Assembly (NCBI GenBank): GCA_958296225.1 | Contig: OY282456.1 | Location: forward strand, 3,348,001-3,412,000 | Reading direction: 5' to 3' | DNA: 64,000 bases | Source of the DNA: an uncultured Dehalococcoidia bacterium | Lineage (GTDB): Bacteria > Chloroflexota > Dehalococcoidia > Lucifugimonadales > UBA3495 | Part shown: positions 35,202 to 43,021 of the stretch, piece by piece | Position numbering within the stretch: position 1 is the stretch's first letter | How the letters are laid out: every line of letters begins with the position of its first letter | Made by a program: the position numbers and the translations under genes | Notes under the pieces: model-generated | Seen by the model: only the letters and a program-made list of their open reading frames with translations | Database searches by the model: none | What the model was told of the DNA's origin: nothing

Positions 35202-36182
35202 ATGGCAGTCGCTACCAACAACAATTTGCTGGAAGTCCGCGGCCTGAAAAAATACTTTCCGGTCACCAAGGGTCTCATTATGATGAAGACCATCGGTTAC
35301 GTGCAGGCCGTTGACGGCATCACCTTCAATATCAAGCAGGGCGAAACGGTGGGTCTGGTCGGTGAATCCGGCTGCGGCAAAACCACCACCAGCAAACTCC
35401 TGCTGCGCCTGGAGCGGCCGACCGAGGGATCAATCCTGCTGGAGGGCGAGGACATTAACACCTTCCGGGGCGCGCAGTTGCAGGAATACCGGACCACGGT
35501 GCAGGCGGTGTTCCAGGACCCCTGGTCGTCCCTCAGCCCCCGGATGCGCGTCCGCGACATCGTATCCGAACCCCTGGTAGTCAACCGCAACGTTACCACC
35601 CAGGAAAAGAACGAGCGCGTCGCCGAAGTGCTGGCCCAGGTCGGACTGCACTCGCAGCAGGCTAACAACTACCCCCACGAATTCAGCGGCGGCCAGCGCC
35701 AGCGCATCGCGGTGGCCTCCGCCCTGGTGTCCTACCCCAAGCTCATCGTCCTTGATGAGCCGGTGTCCGCCCTGGACGTTTCCATCCGCGCCCAGGTGAT
35801 GAACCTGCTGAAAGACTTGCAGGAACAGTACAACGTCAGCTACCTGCTCATCGCCCACAACCTGGCTACCGTCCGCTATATGGCCCACCAGACCGCCGTA
35901 ATGTACCTGGGGCAGATTGTAGAGTACGCCGAAACGGAGGAGCTGTACAACAACGCCCTGCACCCCTACACCAAAGCGCTGTTCTCGGCGGCGCTGCCCT
36001 CGCACCCCGACTTGATTCGCGAGGACATCGTGCTCCAGGGCGAAGTGCCGTCGCCCATCAACCCGCCCAGCGGGTGCCGGTTCCATCCGCGCTGCCCCTT
36101 CGCTATGCCCCAGTGTTCCGAGGAGGTGCCAGTGGAGAAAGAGGTGTCCCCGGGACACCGGGTATCCTGCCACTTGTACTGA
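35202..36182 (+). CDS. ABC transporter ATP-binding protein, DppF/OppF type
   Basis: 326-residue second ATPase of the heterodimer. Walker [10 protein letters not shown], signature FSGGQRQR, Walker B LIVLDEPVSALD, switch His in LLIAHNLATVRYM. C-terminal Cys-rich tail: GCRFHPRCPFAMPQC and SCHLY. Start ATG follows GAGGAGG. Last gene of the transport operon, followed by a strong terminator. Confidence 0.95.
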   Translation: MAVATNNNLLEVRGLKKYFPVTKGLIMMKTIGYVQAVDGITFNIKQGETVGLVGESGCGKTTTSKLLLRLERPTEGSILLEGEDINTFRGAQLQEYRTTVQAVFQDPWSSLSPRMRVRDIVSEPLVVNRNVTTQEKNERVAEVLAQVGLHSQQANNYPHEFSGGQRQRIAVASALVSYPKLIVLDEPVSALDVSIRAQVMNLLKDLQEQYNVSYLLIAHNLATVRYMAHQTAVMYLGQIVEYAETEELYNNALHPYTKALFSAALPSHPDLIREDIVLQGEVPSPINPPSGCRFHPRCPFAMPQCSEEVPVEKEVSPGHRVSCHLY

Positions 36183-36200
36183 GGCCACCGGCGAAACCGT

Positions 36201-36243
36201 ACCGCCGCCGCTGCCATCCGGGTAACGGCGGCGGTTTTTCTTG
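36201..36243 (+). terminator. Rho-independent terminator of the ABC operon
   Basis: ACCGCCGCCG (36201-36210) pairs perfectly with CGGCGGCGGT (36226-36235) and is followed by TTTTTCTT. It lies 19 bases after the dppF-type stop and before the converging propeller gene. The clearest terminator in the window. Confidence 0.92.
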
Positions 36244-36268
36244 AACTCCTTTGGGCTAACGCGCCGCC

Positions 36269-38053
36269 CTAGTCAATGGCGAATATGGCCCCGTCGGTGG
36301 TGCGGACTAGAAGCTGGCCATTGCTCAGCACGGGCGCGATGCGGATTTTGTCAGGCAAGGTCAGTCGCCAACTTTCTTCCCCGGTTTCACGGTTCAGAGA
36401 ATAGACGATACCCGCGTCGTCGCCGAAAATCACCTGGTCTTTCACTATCAATGGCGAAGCCCAAATGGCCTCATTGGCGTCAAATGTCCAGAGCAGCGAG
36501 CCGTCAATGGAATCCAGCGCGTACAAAATGTGGTCGTGGCCGCCAACGTATAAAGTGCCCCCGTCCGCATCGTCTGTCAGCGCCGGGCTGCTTTTCAAAC
36601 CCTGTAGCGGATTATCCGGCGTAAACCGCCACAGCCCACCCTGCTGACCCTTCGGGCGCGGCACTCCCGGCACTTGCCACAGCCACAGTTGCGCCCAGAT
36701 TTGCTTGAACTGGTACAGGCCGGGTATCTCCCTCTGTTTAGCGTCCACCGCGTACAACTGCCCCCCGGACGCGAAATAGACCCGTTGCCCATCTGACGAG
36801 ATTACGGGCGGCCCGGTGATGGCCCGCGGGGTGCGATAACGGAACCATTCCTGGCCGGTGCGGGCCGAAAGGATGTAAAAGATACCCTTGTCATCCCCAA
36901 CGAACAGCCGCCCCTCGTGAATTGCAACCGCCGCGCTGGCGCTGCTGTCCAACTGCCGTTTCCAGATTAGCGAACCGTCTTGAGCGTCCAGGGCATAAAC
37001 CCAGCCTTCCCCGGAGCTGATATACACCAGCCCGTCGGACACGACGGGAGACACCTCCACCGTGTCCGCGGCGGTGAAAGTCCAGCGCACGTCCCCGGTC
37101 AGCGCATTCCAGGCGTTAACCGTATGGTCGGTGCTGCCGAAAAACAGATAGGCGTCAACCACGGCCAACGTGCCGGTTACCCTCCCCGGCGTATCCCCGT
37201 CCCACCCCTCTCTGAGGGTCAAATCGTGGTGTGCCAGAGCGTAAACGCCGCTCGCCGAACCCACGTAAATATTGTTGCTTTGCGCCACCGGTTCCGATTC
37301 CAAAGGCTCCGGTATTTGGGCGTTTTCAGACCTTACTATGCCTGCCGGCGGCGGCGGGCCTACCATCACCTGCCGGCTGTTGCGCAAGTCCCGCCCGATG
37401 GCCGACCAGGCGCCAAGGTCGGCGTCAATGGTCAATTGGGATTGCGTCCTTTTGAACAGCACCACCGGGTTCGGGGCAAACGGGTAATTGACCCAAACGA
37501 CGAACACGATAAAGAGTACGATGACGCAGGCCATGACGATGCGGCGCAAGGACAATCGCCGCATGAACCAGCTCTGACGGCGACGCTGTGCCCACGTTGG
37601 CAGGCGAACTATAACCTGGTTGCACTTTTCGCAGCGCGAACCGACCCGTTGCTCCGGCAAGCCGCAGTACGGGCAGGCCAGGAGCAGATGGTCTTCGTGC
37701 AGGATGTCATCGTCGGTTATGCTGCGCGTGGCCCCGGTTTGGGGCAAATCTGCGGATTCCTCCGGGGGGGGCGCCGTCGCCGTGTGCGATGGGCCGCCGG
37801 CGGTGGCTGCGGACGGGCCCGGTTCCCCGGGTTCGTCCCCAGTCGTCGCCCCGCGCAGCGACGTATCTTCGTCTCCGGTTTCCCACAGCAGGCGCCCGGC
37901 CAGGGCCGGAGGTTCGGCCGGTTCACCGCCAACGGGACGCTCGTCAGGCTCCCTTGGCGGCTCGAGCTCCGCAAAAGCGGGAGCAGTCTCCGGCTCCGGC
38001 TCCTTGCGTCCCCGACCTGAAATGCGGCGGAATGCGTCCCGAAAGCCAGGCAT
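36269..38053 (-). CDS. Membrane-anchored zinc-ribbon / PQQ-type beta-propeller protein
   Basis: 594 residues. Residues 1-125 are acidic, Pro-rich and probably disordered. A zinc ribbon follows (CPYC ... CEKC, about 138-157), then one membrane segment (about 187-205, IVMACVIVLFIVFVVWV). The rest is external: about eight propeller blades of the PQQ/BamB type, each with motifs such as DGLVYISSGEGWVYALDAQDG and GTLYVGGHDHILYALDSIDG in shortened form. An N-in topology would leave the ribbon in the cytoplasm. No quinoprotein active-site motif is evident, so it is more likely a scaffold than an enzyme. It converges on the ABC operon. Confidence 0.82.
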   Translation of the reverse strand: MPGFRDAFRRISGRGRKEPEPETAPAFAELEPPREPDERPVGGEPAEPPALAGRLLWETGDEDTSLRGATTGDEPGEPGPSAATAGGPSHTATAPPPEESADLPQTGATRSITDDDILHEDHLLLACPYCGLPEQRVGSRCEKCNQVIVRLPTWAQRRRQSWFMRRLSLRRIVMACVIVLFIVFVVWVNYPFAPNPVVLFKRTQSQLTIDADLGAWSAIGRDLRNSRQVMVGPPPPAGIVRSENAQIPEPLESEPVAQSNNIYVGSASGVYALAHHDLTLREGWDGDTPGRVTGTLAVVDAYLFFGSTDHTVNAWNALTGDVRWTFTAADTVEVSPVVSDGLVYISSGEGWVYALDAQDGSLIWKRQLDSSASAAVAIHEGRLFVGDDKGIFYILSARTGQEWFRYRTPRAITGPPVISSDGQRVYFASGGQLYAVDAKQREIPGLYQFKQIWAQLWLWQVPGVPRPKGQQGGLWRFTPDNPLQGLKSSPALTDDADGGTLYVGGHDHILYALDSIDGSLLWTFDANEAIWASPLIVKDQVIFGDDAGIVYSLNRETGEESWRLTLPDKIRIAPVLSNGQLLVRTTDGAIFAID

Positions 38054-38078
38054 AAACTGAAAAACTCCAATCGCGCGG

Positions 38079-38660
38079 TTAGTTGTTAGTCAATGCGCCG
38101 TTAATCAGCAGGCCGCGCACTTGGGGCGTCAGCATCCGGGCGCGTTCCTGCAAGGCATCGGCGTTCACGTTGGTGATGGGGTGCGGGCACATCAGATACG
38201 GAAAGCCCGGGACTCCCATCAGCCTGGTGTAGGCGCGGGCGGTGTTGGCGAATACCGTAGTGATGATGGTCGCCGCCGGGATGCCCTGCCGCTCCAAAGT
38301 AATTCCGTCGTGCAAACTGCCCGACGAGCAGCCCCCTCAATCACCAATGCCGGCAATGACGAAATCGGCGTTGCGATGCAGGTCAGCCAGCGCCTCAGGA
38401 TGCGGAGGCAGAGAGGCGTTGTGCTTGCGGACGTAAAAGATGTCGGCAAACTCGAACTCGTCATTCAACGTCCGGGCGATGGCCCACAGGATGGCATCCG
38501 AGTTAGCCTTGGAGTTGTCCAGGAGACCCAGCCGGCCGCCGCGCAAGTCAACGGGGCGCGCCGCCATCACCAGCGGACTTTCGCCGGGGTCAAACCCGGT
38601 GGGGTCAATCAGGTGCATGGTGGTGGTATTTCCGGTTGTCGTTGTATTTCCGGTTGTCAT
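38079..38660 (-). CDS. UGSC-family selenoprotein (in-frame TGA = Sec)
   Basis: 193 residues if TGA at 38337-38339 is read as selenocysteine. The frame before it ends FVIAGIGD and the frame after it continues GGCSSGSLHDGITLERQG, matching UGSC-family sequence on both sides, with Sec108-Gly-Gly-Cys111 as the redox motif. The gene ends in TAA. A bacterial SECIS-like hairpin starts 9 bases after TGA: TCGTCG pairs with CGACGG, then GCA with TGC, with loop GTT about 20 bases from TGA. The N-terminus has a small repeat (TTGNTTT). An upstream partner gene ends 13 bases away. Substrate unknown; selA/B/C/D are not in the window. Confidence 0.85.
38305..38327 (-). promoter_or_regulatory. Bacterial SECIS element
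   Basis: Minus-strand hairpin inside the selenoprotein gene: six base pairs (one G-U), a G-A mismatch, three pairs and apical loop GUU whose first base is G. The loop lies 20-22 bases after UGA, within the range usual for bacterial SECIS elements, which need a small apical loop with an early G. It overlaps codons for SSGSLHDG and so is also coding. Confidence 0.72.
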
Positions 38661-38673
38661 CGTTGTGCTCCCG

Positions 38674-39711
38674 CTAAATGGCCGTGGTAACGGCCGGCAC
38701 GCCGTAGTAGTTCATAATCAGCTCGCTGTAAATGCCGCTGTCGCCGCCGGCTTTGATAATCAGGATGTCATCCGGGCGGTCAACGGTCAGGCGGCGTTCG
38801 TCGTCGTCCCCCGGCGCAACGGCGCCGTTCACCATGCCCAGCCGCTTCAGCTGGCCGGTGGAACGCCAGGCCCGTTCGTACAGGTATTCCTGCATCTCCC
38901 GCCGGCGCCAGCCCAGGCGGCCCAGCAGCTCCGAATGCCAGTGGCCCACTACCCAAACCCATTTGATGCCGCGCCCGAAGTAGATGCCCAGCCCGTGGGA
39001 CGCCATGCCGTCGGCGATGGAATCCAGCAGGCTTTCGGCCGTGGCGCCGTAGCGGTTGCCGTGCATCGACGGGTCTTGAATCGTGGCAACCGTCACCGTG
39101 GACTGCTCCGCGGCATAGCCGGCGCTGACGTGGAAGGGTTCCCACGGACTGTTTTCTTCATCCTCCCCGATGACCACGCCGAATTTGGTCAGGCTGCCCA
39201 TACAGCCCCGGTCGAGAACGCCGGGGCGCTGCTCAAAGACGTTGATGAGTATCAGACGCAGCGCCCGGCCAATGGTCGAGTTGGCCCGGTAACCCGGACT
39301 GAACAGATTGTCGGTGCAATTCAGCTCGATTTCCCGACGAATCGGGCCGTTGACGATGGTGAGCAGGCCGGTGGAGTTCGTAACTGCCGATACCTCGTGG
39401 ATGCAGTTGGGGTCGTGCTCAAACAATACGCGCAGGGTTGCCAGCACGATGGGAAAATAGGCCGGCAAACACCCGGCCATCACGGCGTTGGCCGCCGCCT
39501 GTTCGGCGCTCAGCGTGCGCCGGCGCACCGGCACCTCGCCGAGCATCGTATCCGGGGCCAGGCCCACGGCGTCCAGCATCGCCTGCACCCGGTCAGCCGT
39601 GGGTGGAACTACGGGCAGGCCGTCCGTCCAACCGCGACGATAACATTCCTCAATGGCGTCCAGGGTATCAGGGTACGGATGTACCGCGGCGCGGGGAACT
39701 TGGTTGACCAC
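38674..39711 (-). CDS. UGSC-associated partner protein
   Basis: 345 residues; I cannot name a characterised family. Sequence features: HPYPDTLDAIEECYRRGWTDG at the N-terminus (partly quoted), GLPVVPPT, AAANAVMAGCLPAYFPIVLA, and conserved-looking cysteines in DPNCIHEV, LNCTDN and RGCMGS. Proteins of this type occur just upstream of, or fused to, UGSC domains, so this is probably the large subunit of a two-part redox enzyme. No signal peptide. The gene precedes the selenoprotein by 13 bases in the same operon. Confidence 0.6.
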   Translation of the reverse strand: MVNQVPRAAVHPYPDTLDAIEECYRRGWTDGLPVVPPTADRVQAMLDAVGLAPDTMLGEVPVRRRTLSAEQAAANAVMAGCLPAYFPIVLATLRVLFEHDPNCIHEVSAVTNSTGLLTIVNGPIRREIELNCTDNLFSPGYRANSTIGRALRLILINVFEQRPGVLDRGCMGSLTKFGVVIGEDEENSPWEPFHVSAGYAAEQSTVTVATIQDPSMHGNRYGATAESLLDSIADGMASHGLGIYFGRGIKWVWVVGHWHSELLGRLGWRRREMQEYLYERAWRSTGQLKRLGMVNGAVAPGDDDERRLTVDRPDDILIIKAGGDSGIYSELIMNYYGVPAVTTAI

Positions 39712-39768
39712 TGCATAACTCCTGCGAATTCAACAAAGCAATACGGCAATACTGGCATTTACCGTCCG

Positions 39769-40524
39769 TCATTCTACCAGACGGCGGGGCAAATGCACCT
39801 GCGCCCAGGAATCGGAGGCCACCAGCACCGATGCCGGCCGGTCTGACATCGCATCGGCAAACGGGGGGCCGCACCACGCTGCCGGGTCGCCGCCCAGGCC
39901 CCAGTCGGTCGCCGGGGCCAGCGTCCAGGCTGGGCGACTCAATCGATACGCCCGTGTCCGCCGGTTCGGATTCCCATTGTATCCCCAATAGCGAGCCGTC
40001 AGAAATTCATCCAACGACCCCGGTTCGGCATAGCGTCCCTCCCCGCCGGTTTCGACCCAGCACTCGTACCGGCGGCCGGCGTACTCCCAATCGTAGGCGA
40101 TGCGCCGGTTGCTTTCGGGGCCGCCGGCGTCCGGTTCGCTGAACTGGTGGCGCATTTTAGTCGCCACGAACGGCTCTCCATACACCCGTCGCGCCAGATA
40201 CGCCGTCGCGCGGTGGGGAACCATTTGCCGTATGAAAACCACGCCCTTGCACGCATCGCCGCCTGCTCCGCGACGGCAAACGTAGAACCGCAGGTTGACC
40301 TCCTCGTATCGCCGCAATGGCGCCGGTATCCCCAGCACGCGAACGTCGGCGAACCACAGCGCAACCAGGCTGAGGTAAGCGCTGCCATTCCAACGGTCTA
40401 TCGCAACGCCGGCCGGAACGAATGGCTCCAGCGCGCCGTCGGCAATGGGCCAGGAAAACAGCGCCGGATTCTGCCAATGGGCAGTGAGCAAGCCGGGCAG
40501 CCGGGGCCGAAACGGACAGCGCAA
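39769..40524 (-). CDS. DUF2071 (YqjF-like) protein
   Basis: 251 residues. The family pattern is clear: W-x-NPALFSWPIADGALEPFVPAG near the start (quoted in part), YLSLVALWFADVRVLGIP, and RYEEVNLRFYVCRR; GVVFIRQMVPHRATAYLARR follows. The molecular function of DUF2071 is unknown. It is the last gene of the fmdB-thiE-translin group, 13 bases after the translin stop. Confidence 0.82.
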   Translation of the reverse strand: MRCPFRPRLPGLLTAHWQNPALFSWPIADGALEPFVPAGVAIDRWNGSAYLSLVALWFADVRVLGIPAPLRRYEEVNLRFYVCRRGAGGDACKGVVFIRQMVPHRATAYLARRVYGEPFVATKMRHQFSEPDAGGPESNRRIAYDWEYAGRRYECWVETGGEGRYAEPGSLDEFLTARYWGYNGNPNRRTRAYRLSRPAWTLAPATDWGLGGDPAAWCGPPFADAMSDRPASVLVASDSWAQVHLPRRLVE

Positions 40525-40537
40525 CCCGGCCGGCCTG

Positions 40538-41176
40538 CTAATCCCGCTCGAGTCCGGCCAGCCGTTGCTCCAGCCGGCGCTGCTGCAAAGAGATGGTCAA
40601 GTCGCCCCGGGTGCGTTCCAGGACGCCGCGCATCGCGTCCGTGCTGTGCCGCAGGCCGCCGGTCACCGCTTCCGGAAAATCCACGGTAACCAGTATCCCG
40701 TAAATCTCGTCCATCAGTTCCATAAGCTCTTCGCAGCGGCTGGTTTCATCCCGGCGCAGGGCATCCAGAATATACCGCCGCAGCTCCCCAATCACCTCGG
40801 CCATGCCGTTGAGATACGCCGGCGGGTCAATGCCCAGCGTGTCCGCGTCGGGTATGTCAGTCCCCGAAATCACCGCCAGCGTTATGTTAGCCTCGGTAAA
40901 TTCTTTCCGCGCGTCCGACAGAAAGCCGGCGTAGTAAATCTCTGGATTGTCGGTGCGGATGCGGCGCGTTTCCGACAGGCGCGTTGACGCCTCCCCGATG
41001 AGCCGCCCGGCCTCGGCGAACTCGTTGCGATGCACGGCCCGGATGGCGTTGGCCGAATGGCGTATCACCTGCCGCGATATGGCCAGCGCCTGCTCGCGGG
41101 CCTGGTGCCGCGCGGTCAACTCTGCTACCGCGTGGGCAGACATCGCCGCCAGGTGGGGGCCGTAGCGCGTGGGCAT
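40538..41176 (-). CDS. Translin-family protein
   Basis: 212-residue all-helical protein with the translin/TRAX pattern: REQALAISRQVIRHSANAIR in helix 1, FLSDARKEFTEAN (the acidic residues that form the metal site in nuclease-active TRAX), then DYLNG-like AYLNGMAEVIGELRRYIL, LMDEIYGILVTVDFPEAV and LERTRGDLT. In eukaryotes translin binds RNA and single-stranded DNA; bacterial members are little studied. It follows thiE by 11 bases. Confidence 0.78.
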   Translation of the reverse strand: MPTRYGPHLAAMSAHAVAELTARHQAREQALAISRQVIRHSANAIRAVHRNEFAEAGRLIGEASTRLSETRRIRTDNPEIYYAGFLSDARKEFTEANITLAVISGTDIPDADTLGIDPPAYLNGMAEVIGELRRYILDALRRDETSRCEELMELMDEIYGILVTVDFPEAVTGGLRHSTDAMRGVLERTRGDLTISLQQRRLEQRLAGLERD

Positions 41177-41187
41177 CCCCTGGCCGC

Positions 41188-42165
41188 CTACACCCGCCCG
41201 CCGGCGGCGCGGATTGCTGCGGTCAGCGCGGCGGCGGCGGCTTCGGGATTCGGCGCGCTGCCTACCGCAGCCGTCACGCAGATGGCGTCCGCCCCCGCCT
41301 CAACCACCGGCGCCGCGTTTTCCGCCGTGATTCCGCCAATCGCCACCAGCGGCACCTGGGCGGCGGCGCGGGCCTGTTTCAACCGTTCCGGGCCTTGCGG
41401 CGCGCGCGTTACCTGCTTGGTGGTGGTCGTGTACATTGCGCCAAAAGCCACGTGGTCCGCGCCCATCCGTTGCGACTCGATAATCAGGTCAATCTCACGG
41501 TTGGAACGGCCCAATACCTGGCCCGGCGCCAGAACCCGGCGCGCCGCGGCCACCGGCAGGTCGGTCTGGCCGACGTGCAGGCCCACGTGTTCCGGCCCCA
41601 GCGCGGCGGCCAGGTCGGCATGGTCATTGATGATAAGCAGCGCGTCGTTGGCGGCGCACAAGTCGCGCAAAGCGGTTCCCAACGGCAGCTGCTCGCCTTT
41701 GTCCCGCAGCTTGTCCCGCAATTGCAGCATCCGCGCGCCGCCGTTGATGGCGCCGCGGGCGATGTCCAGAGGTTCCCGGCCCCCGGTAACTTCCGGGTCA
41801 ATGATGACGTACAGCCCATGGATGCGGTGGGCTTGCGATTGCCGGAGCGCGCCGCCGATGCGGGCCGCTGCGTCGTCCAGCGCCCGGCGCAATTGCAAAG
41901 CGGCGTCCGAACTGATTTCTCCCGCACCGTGCAGAACGTCGAGCAGGCTGACGGCGGCGGCGGCCAGCGTGAGCGCCTCGCGGCGACTCCGGGGTTGCCC
42001 GGAGTTCGCCGGCGCTGGCCGCGCGGTTCCCAGGCCGTAGTCCAGCCAGTTAACCTCGCCGCGCATCAAGCCTTCGGGCACGTCGTCGGAAGCCAGCAGG
42101 CTCTCCAGGCAGCCCGCCAGCGCCGGCATCAAATCAACGGGAGCGCGGTCGTGTTCCGTGGTCAC
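41188..42165 (-). CDS. thiE: Thiamine-phosphate synthase with N-terminal extension
   Basis: Joins HMP-PP and thiazole phosphate to thiamine phosphate. 325 residues: the C-terminal 210 are the ThiE barrel, with GGARMLQLRDK, LLIINDHADLAAALG, HVGLHVGQTDLP, GRSNRE, ADHVAFGAMYTTTTK and PLVAIGGIT. Residues 1-110 are an additional helical domain, as in the long ThiE of cyanobacteria. The gene starts with GTG, overlapping the fmdB stop as GTGA, so translation is coupled. Confidence 0.92.
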   Translation of the reverse strand: MTTEHDRAPVDLMPALAGCLESLLASDDVPEGLMRGEVNWLDYGLGTARPAPANSGQPRSRREALTLAAAAVSLLDVLHGAGEISSDAALQLRRALDDAAARIGGALRQSQAHRIHGLYVIIDPEVTGGREPLDIARGAINGGARMLQLRDKLRDKGEQLPLGTALRDLCAANDALLIINDHADLAAALGPEHVGLHVGQTDLPVAAARRVLAPGQVLGRSNREIDLIIESQRMGADHVAFGAMYTTTTKQVTRAPQGPERLKQARAAAQVPLVAIGGITAENAAPVVEAGADAICVTAAVGSAPNPEAAAAALTAAIRAAGGRV

Positions 42166-42497
42166 AGGTCAATTCCTTTGGGGGCCTCGCCGCTGCGGGC
42201 GGAGTCGATGGACTGGCGAACCGTATCCGGCATTGCCACACCGTGCCGGGCGAAGGTTTCTTCTACGTGGCGGCCAATGTTGCGCGGGTCTCTGTAATAA
42301 TCACGACTGCTGCTGCCGGTGGGATTTGCTTCGTGGACGGCGGCCGTGGTCTTGCCCAGGGCAAAGGTGGACATCCGACGCTCCATGTCGCCGCTCCCGC
42401 AAGCGTCACAGGTCGCCTCAAAAGCGGCGCTGATGGAGCGCACGAAAAACGATGAAACCCCCTGGCATTGCTGGCAGCGATATTCGTAGATGGGCAT
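42162..42497 (-). CDS. FmdB-family zinc-ribbon protein 1
   Basis: 111 residues beginning MPIYEYRCQQC, with ligand pairs CQQC and CDAC. The family was named from a formamidase regulator, but most members are uncharacterised. The C-terminal half (RDYYRDPRNIGRHVEETF) looks like an unstructured or helical tail. It overlaps the thiE start by 4 bases and is preceded by another fmdB-type gene. Confidence 0.85.
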   Translation of the reverse strand: MPIYEYRCQQCQGVSSFFVRSISAAFEATCDACGSGDMERRMSTFALGKTTAAVHEANPTGSSSRDYYRDPRNIGRHVEETFARHGVAMPDTVRQSIDSARSGEAPKGIDL

Positions 42498-42498
42498 T

Positions 42499-42546
42499 GC
42501 GTCTAACCGCCGGGGCGTCTAACCGTCTGAGCGTCTAACCGTCTGA
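42499..42546. repeat. Three 16-bp tandem repeats between the fmdB genes
   Basis: GCGTCTAACCGCCGGG followed by two copies of GCGTCTAACCGTCTGA. The stop codon of the upstream fmdB-type gene (minus strand, 42535-42537) lies within the last unit. It fills the whole gap between the two related genes. Confidence 0.85.
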
Positions 42547-42852
42547 GTGGTTGATTTCGTGCCGGTGCTCGTGGAAATCCGGGGTCACCAACCCGCCCAT
42601 TGCGTCGCCCATACGGCCCATATGCGCATCAATGCTCCCGGCGTGGCTGTTGTCCAAATCGGCGGCGGCATTGTCGGGCATCCAGTTCAGGCTGTCGCCC
42701 CAGGAGCGATGAAAGGAAAACCCCGAAACCAGTTTGGTCAGGTCGGCGGCAAGGCAGCTGGTGCACGCCAAACCGTCAGCCGGGGTCCAGCTGTACACCA
42801 ATCGGGATTGGCGGTGGCCGCATTGGTCGCAACGGTATTCGTAAATCGGCAT
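42535..42852 (-). CDS. FmdB-family zinc-ribbon protein 2
   Basis: 105 residues from ATG 42852, where the family start MPIYEYRCDQCG lies; the long open frame upstream to 43164 runs antisense to polA and is not coding. Ligand pairs are CDQC and CTSC. The C-terminal tail is His- and Met-rich (DAHMGRMGDAMGG, FHEHRHEINH), which could bind metal. First gene of the minus-strand group leading to thiE. Confidence 0.82.
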   Translation of the reverse strand: MPIYEYRCDQCGHRQSRLVYSWTPADGLACTSCLAADLTKLVSGFSFHRSWGDSLNWMPDNAAADLDNSHAGSIDAHMGRMGDAMGGLVTPDFHEHRHEINHSDG

Positions 42853-42952
42853 GGCGCTCAAGTCAGGGACGGCACTTTGACGCCGGCATTGTAGCACAGC
42901 AGCGGCGACATTTCGCGCCGCATTAACACCCGCCGCCGGGTTTTCGCTGATG

Positions 42953-42958
42953 TATAAT
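42953..42958 (+). promoter_or_regulatory. Possible -10 element of polA
   Basis: A perfect TATAAT 63 bases before the polA start codon, in the divergent gap between polA and the fmdB genes. No good -35 lies at the proper distance. Confidence 0.35.
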
Positions 42959-43021
42959 GCAGCATCAACCCACGCTTGCCTCGAATTGCGCCCTGCGGCG
43001 CCAGAGGACGGAGATTCAGCC

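Noticed and set aside
25663-36182. The ABC locus as a nickel transporter.
   Set aside because: The family cannot be told apart by sequence alone, and no nickel enzyme or NikR-like gene is nearby.
38337-38339. The TGA read as a true stop, splitting the gene in two.
   Set aside because: Homology continues in frame on both sides and a SECIS-like hairpin follows at the right distance.
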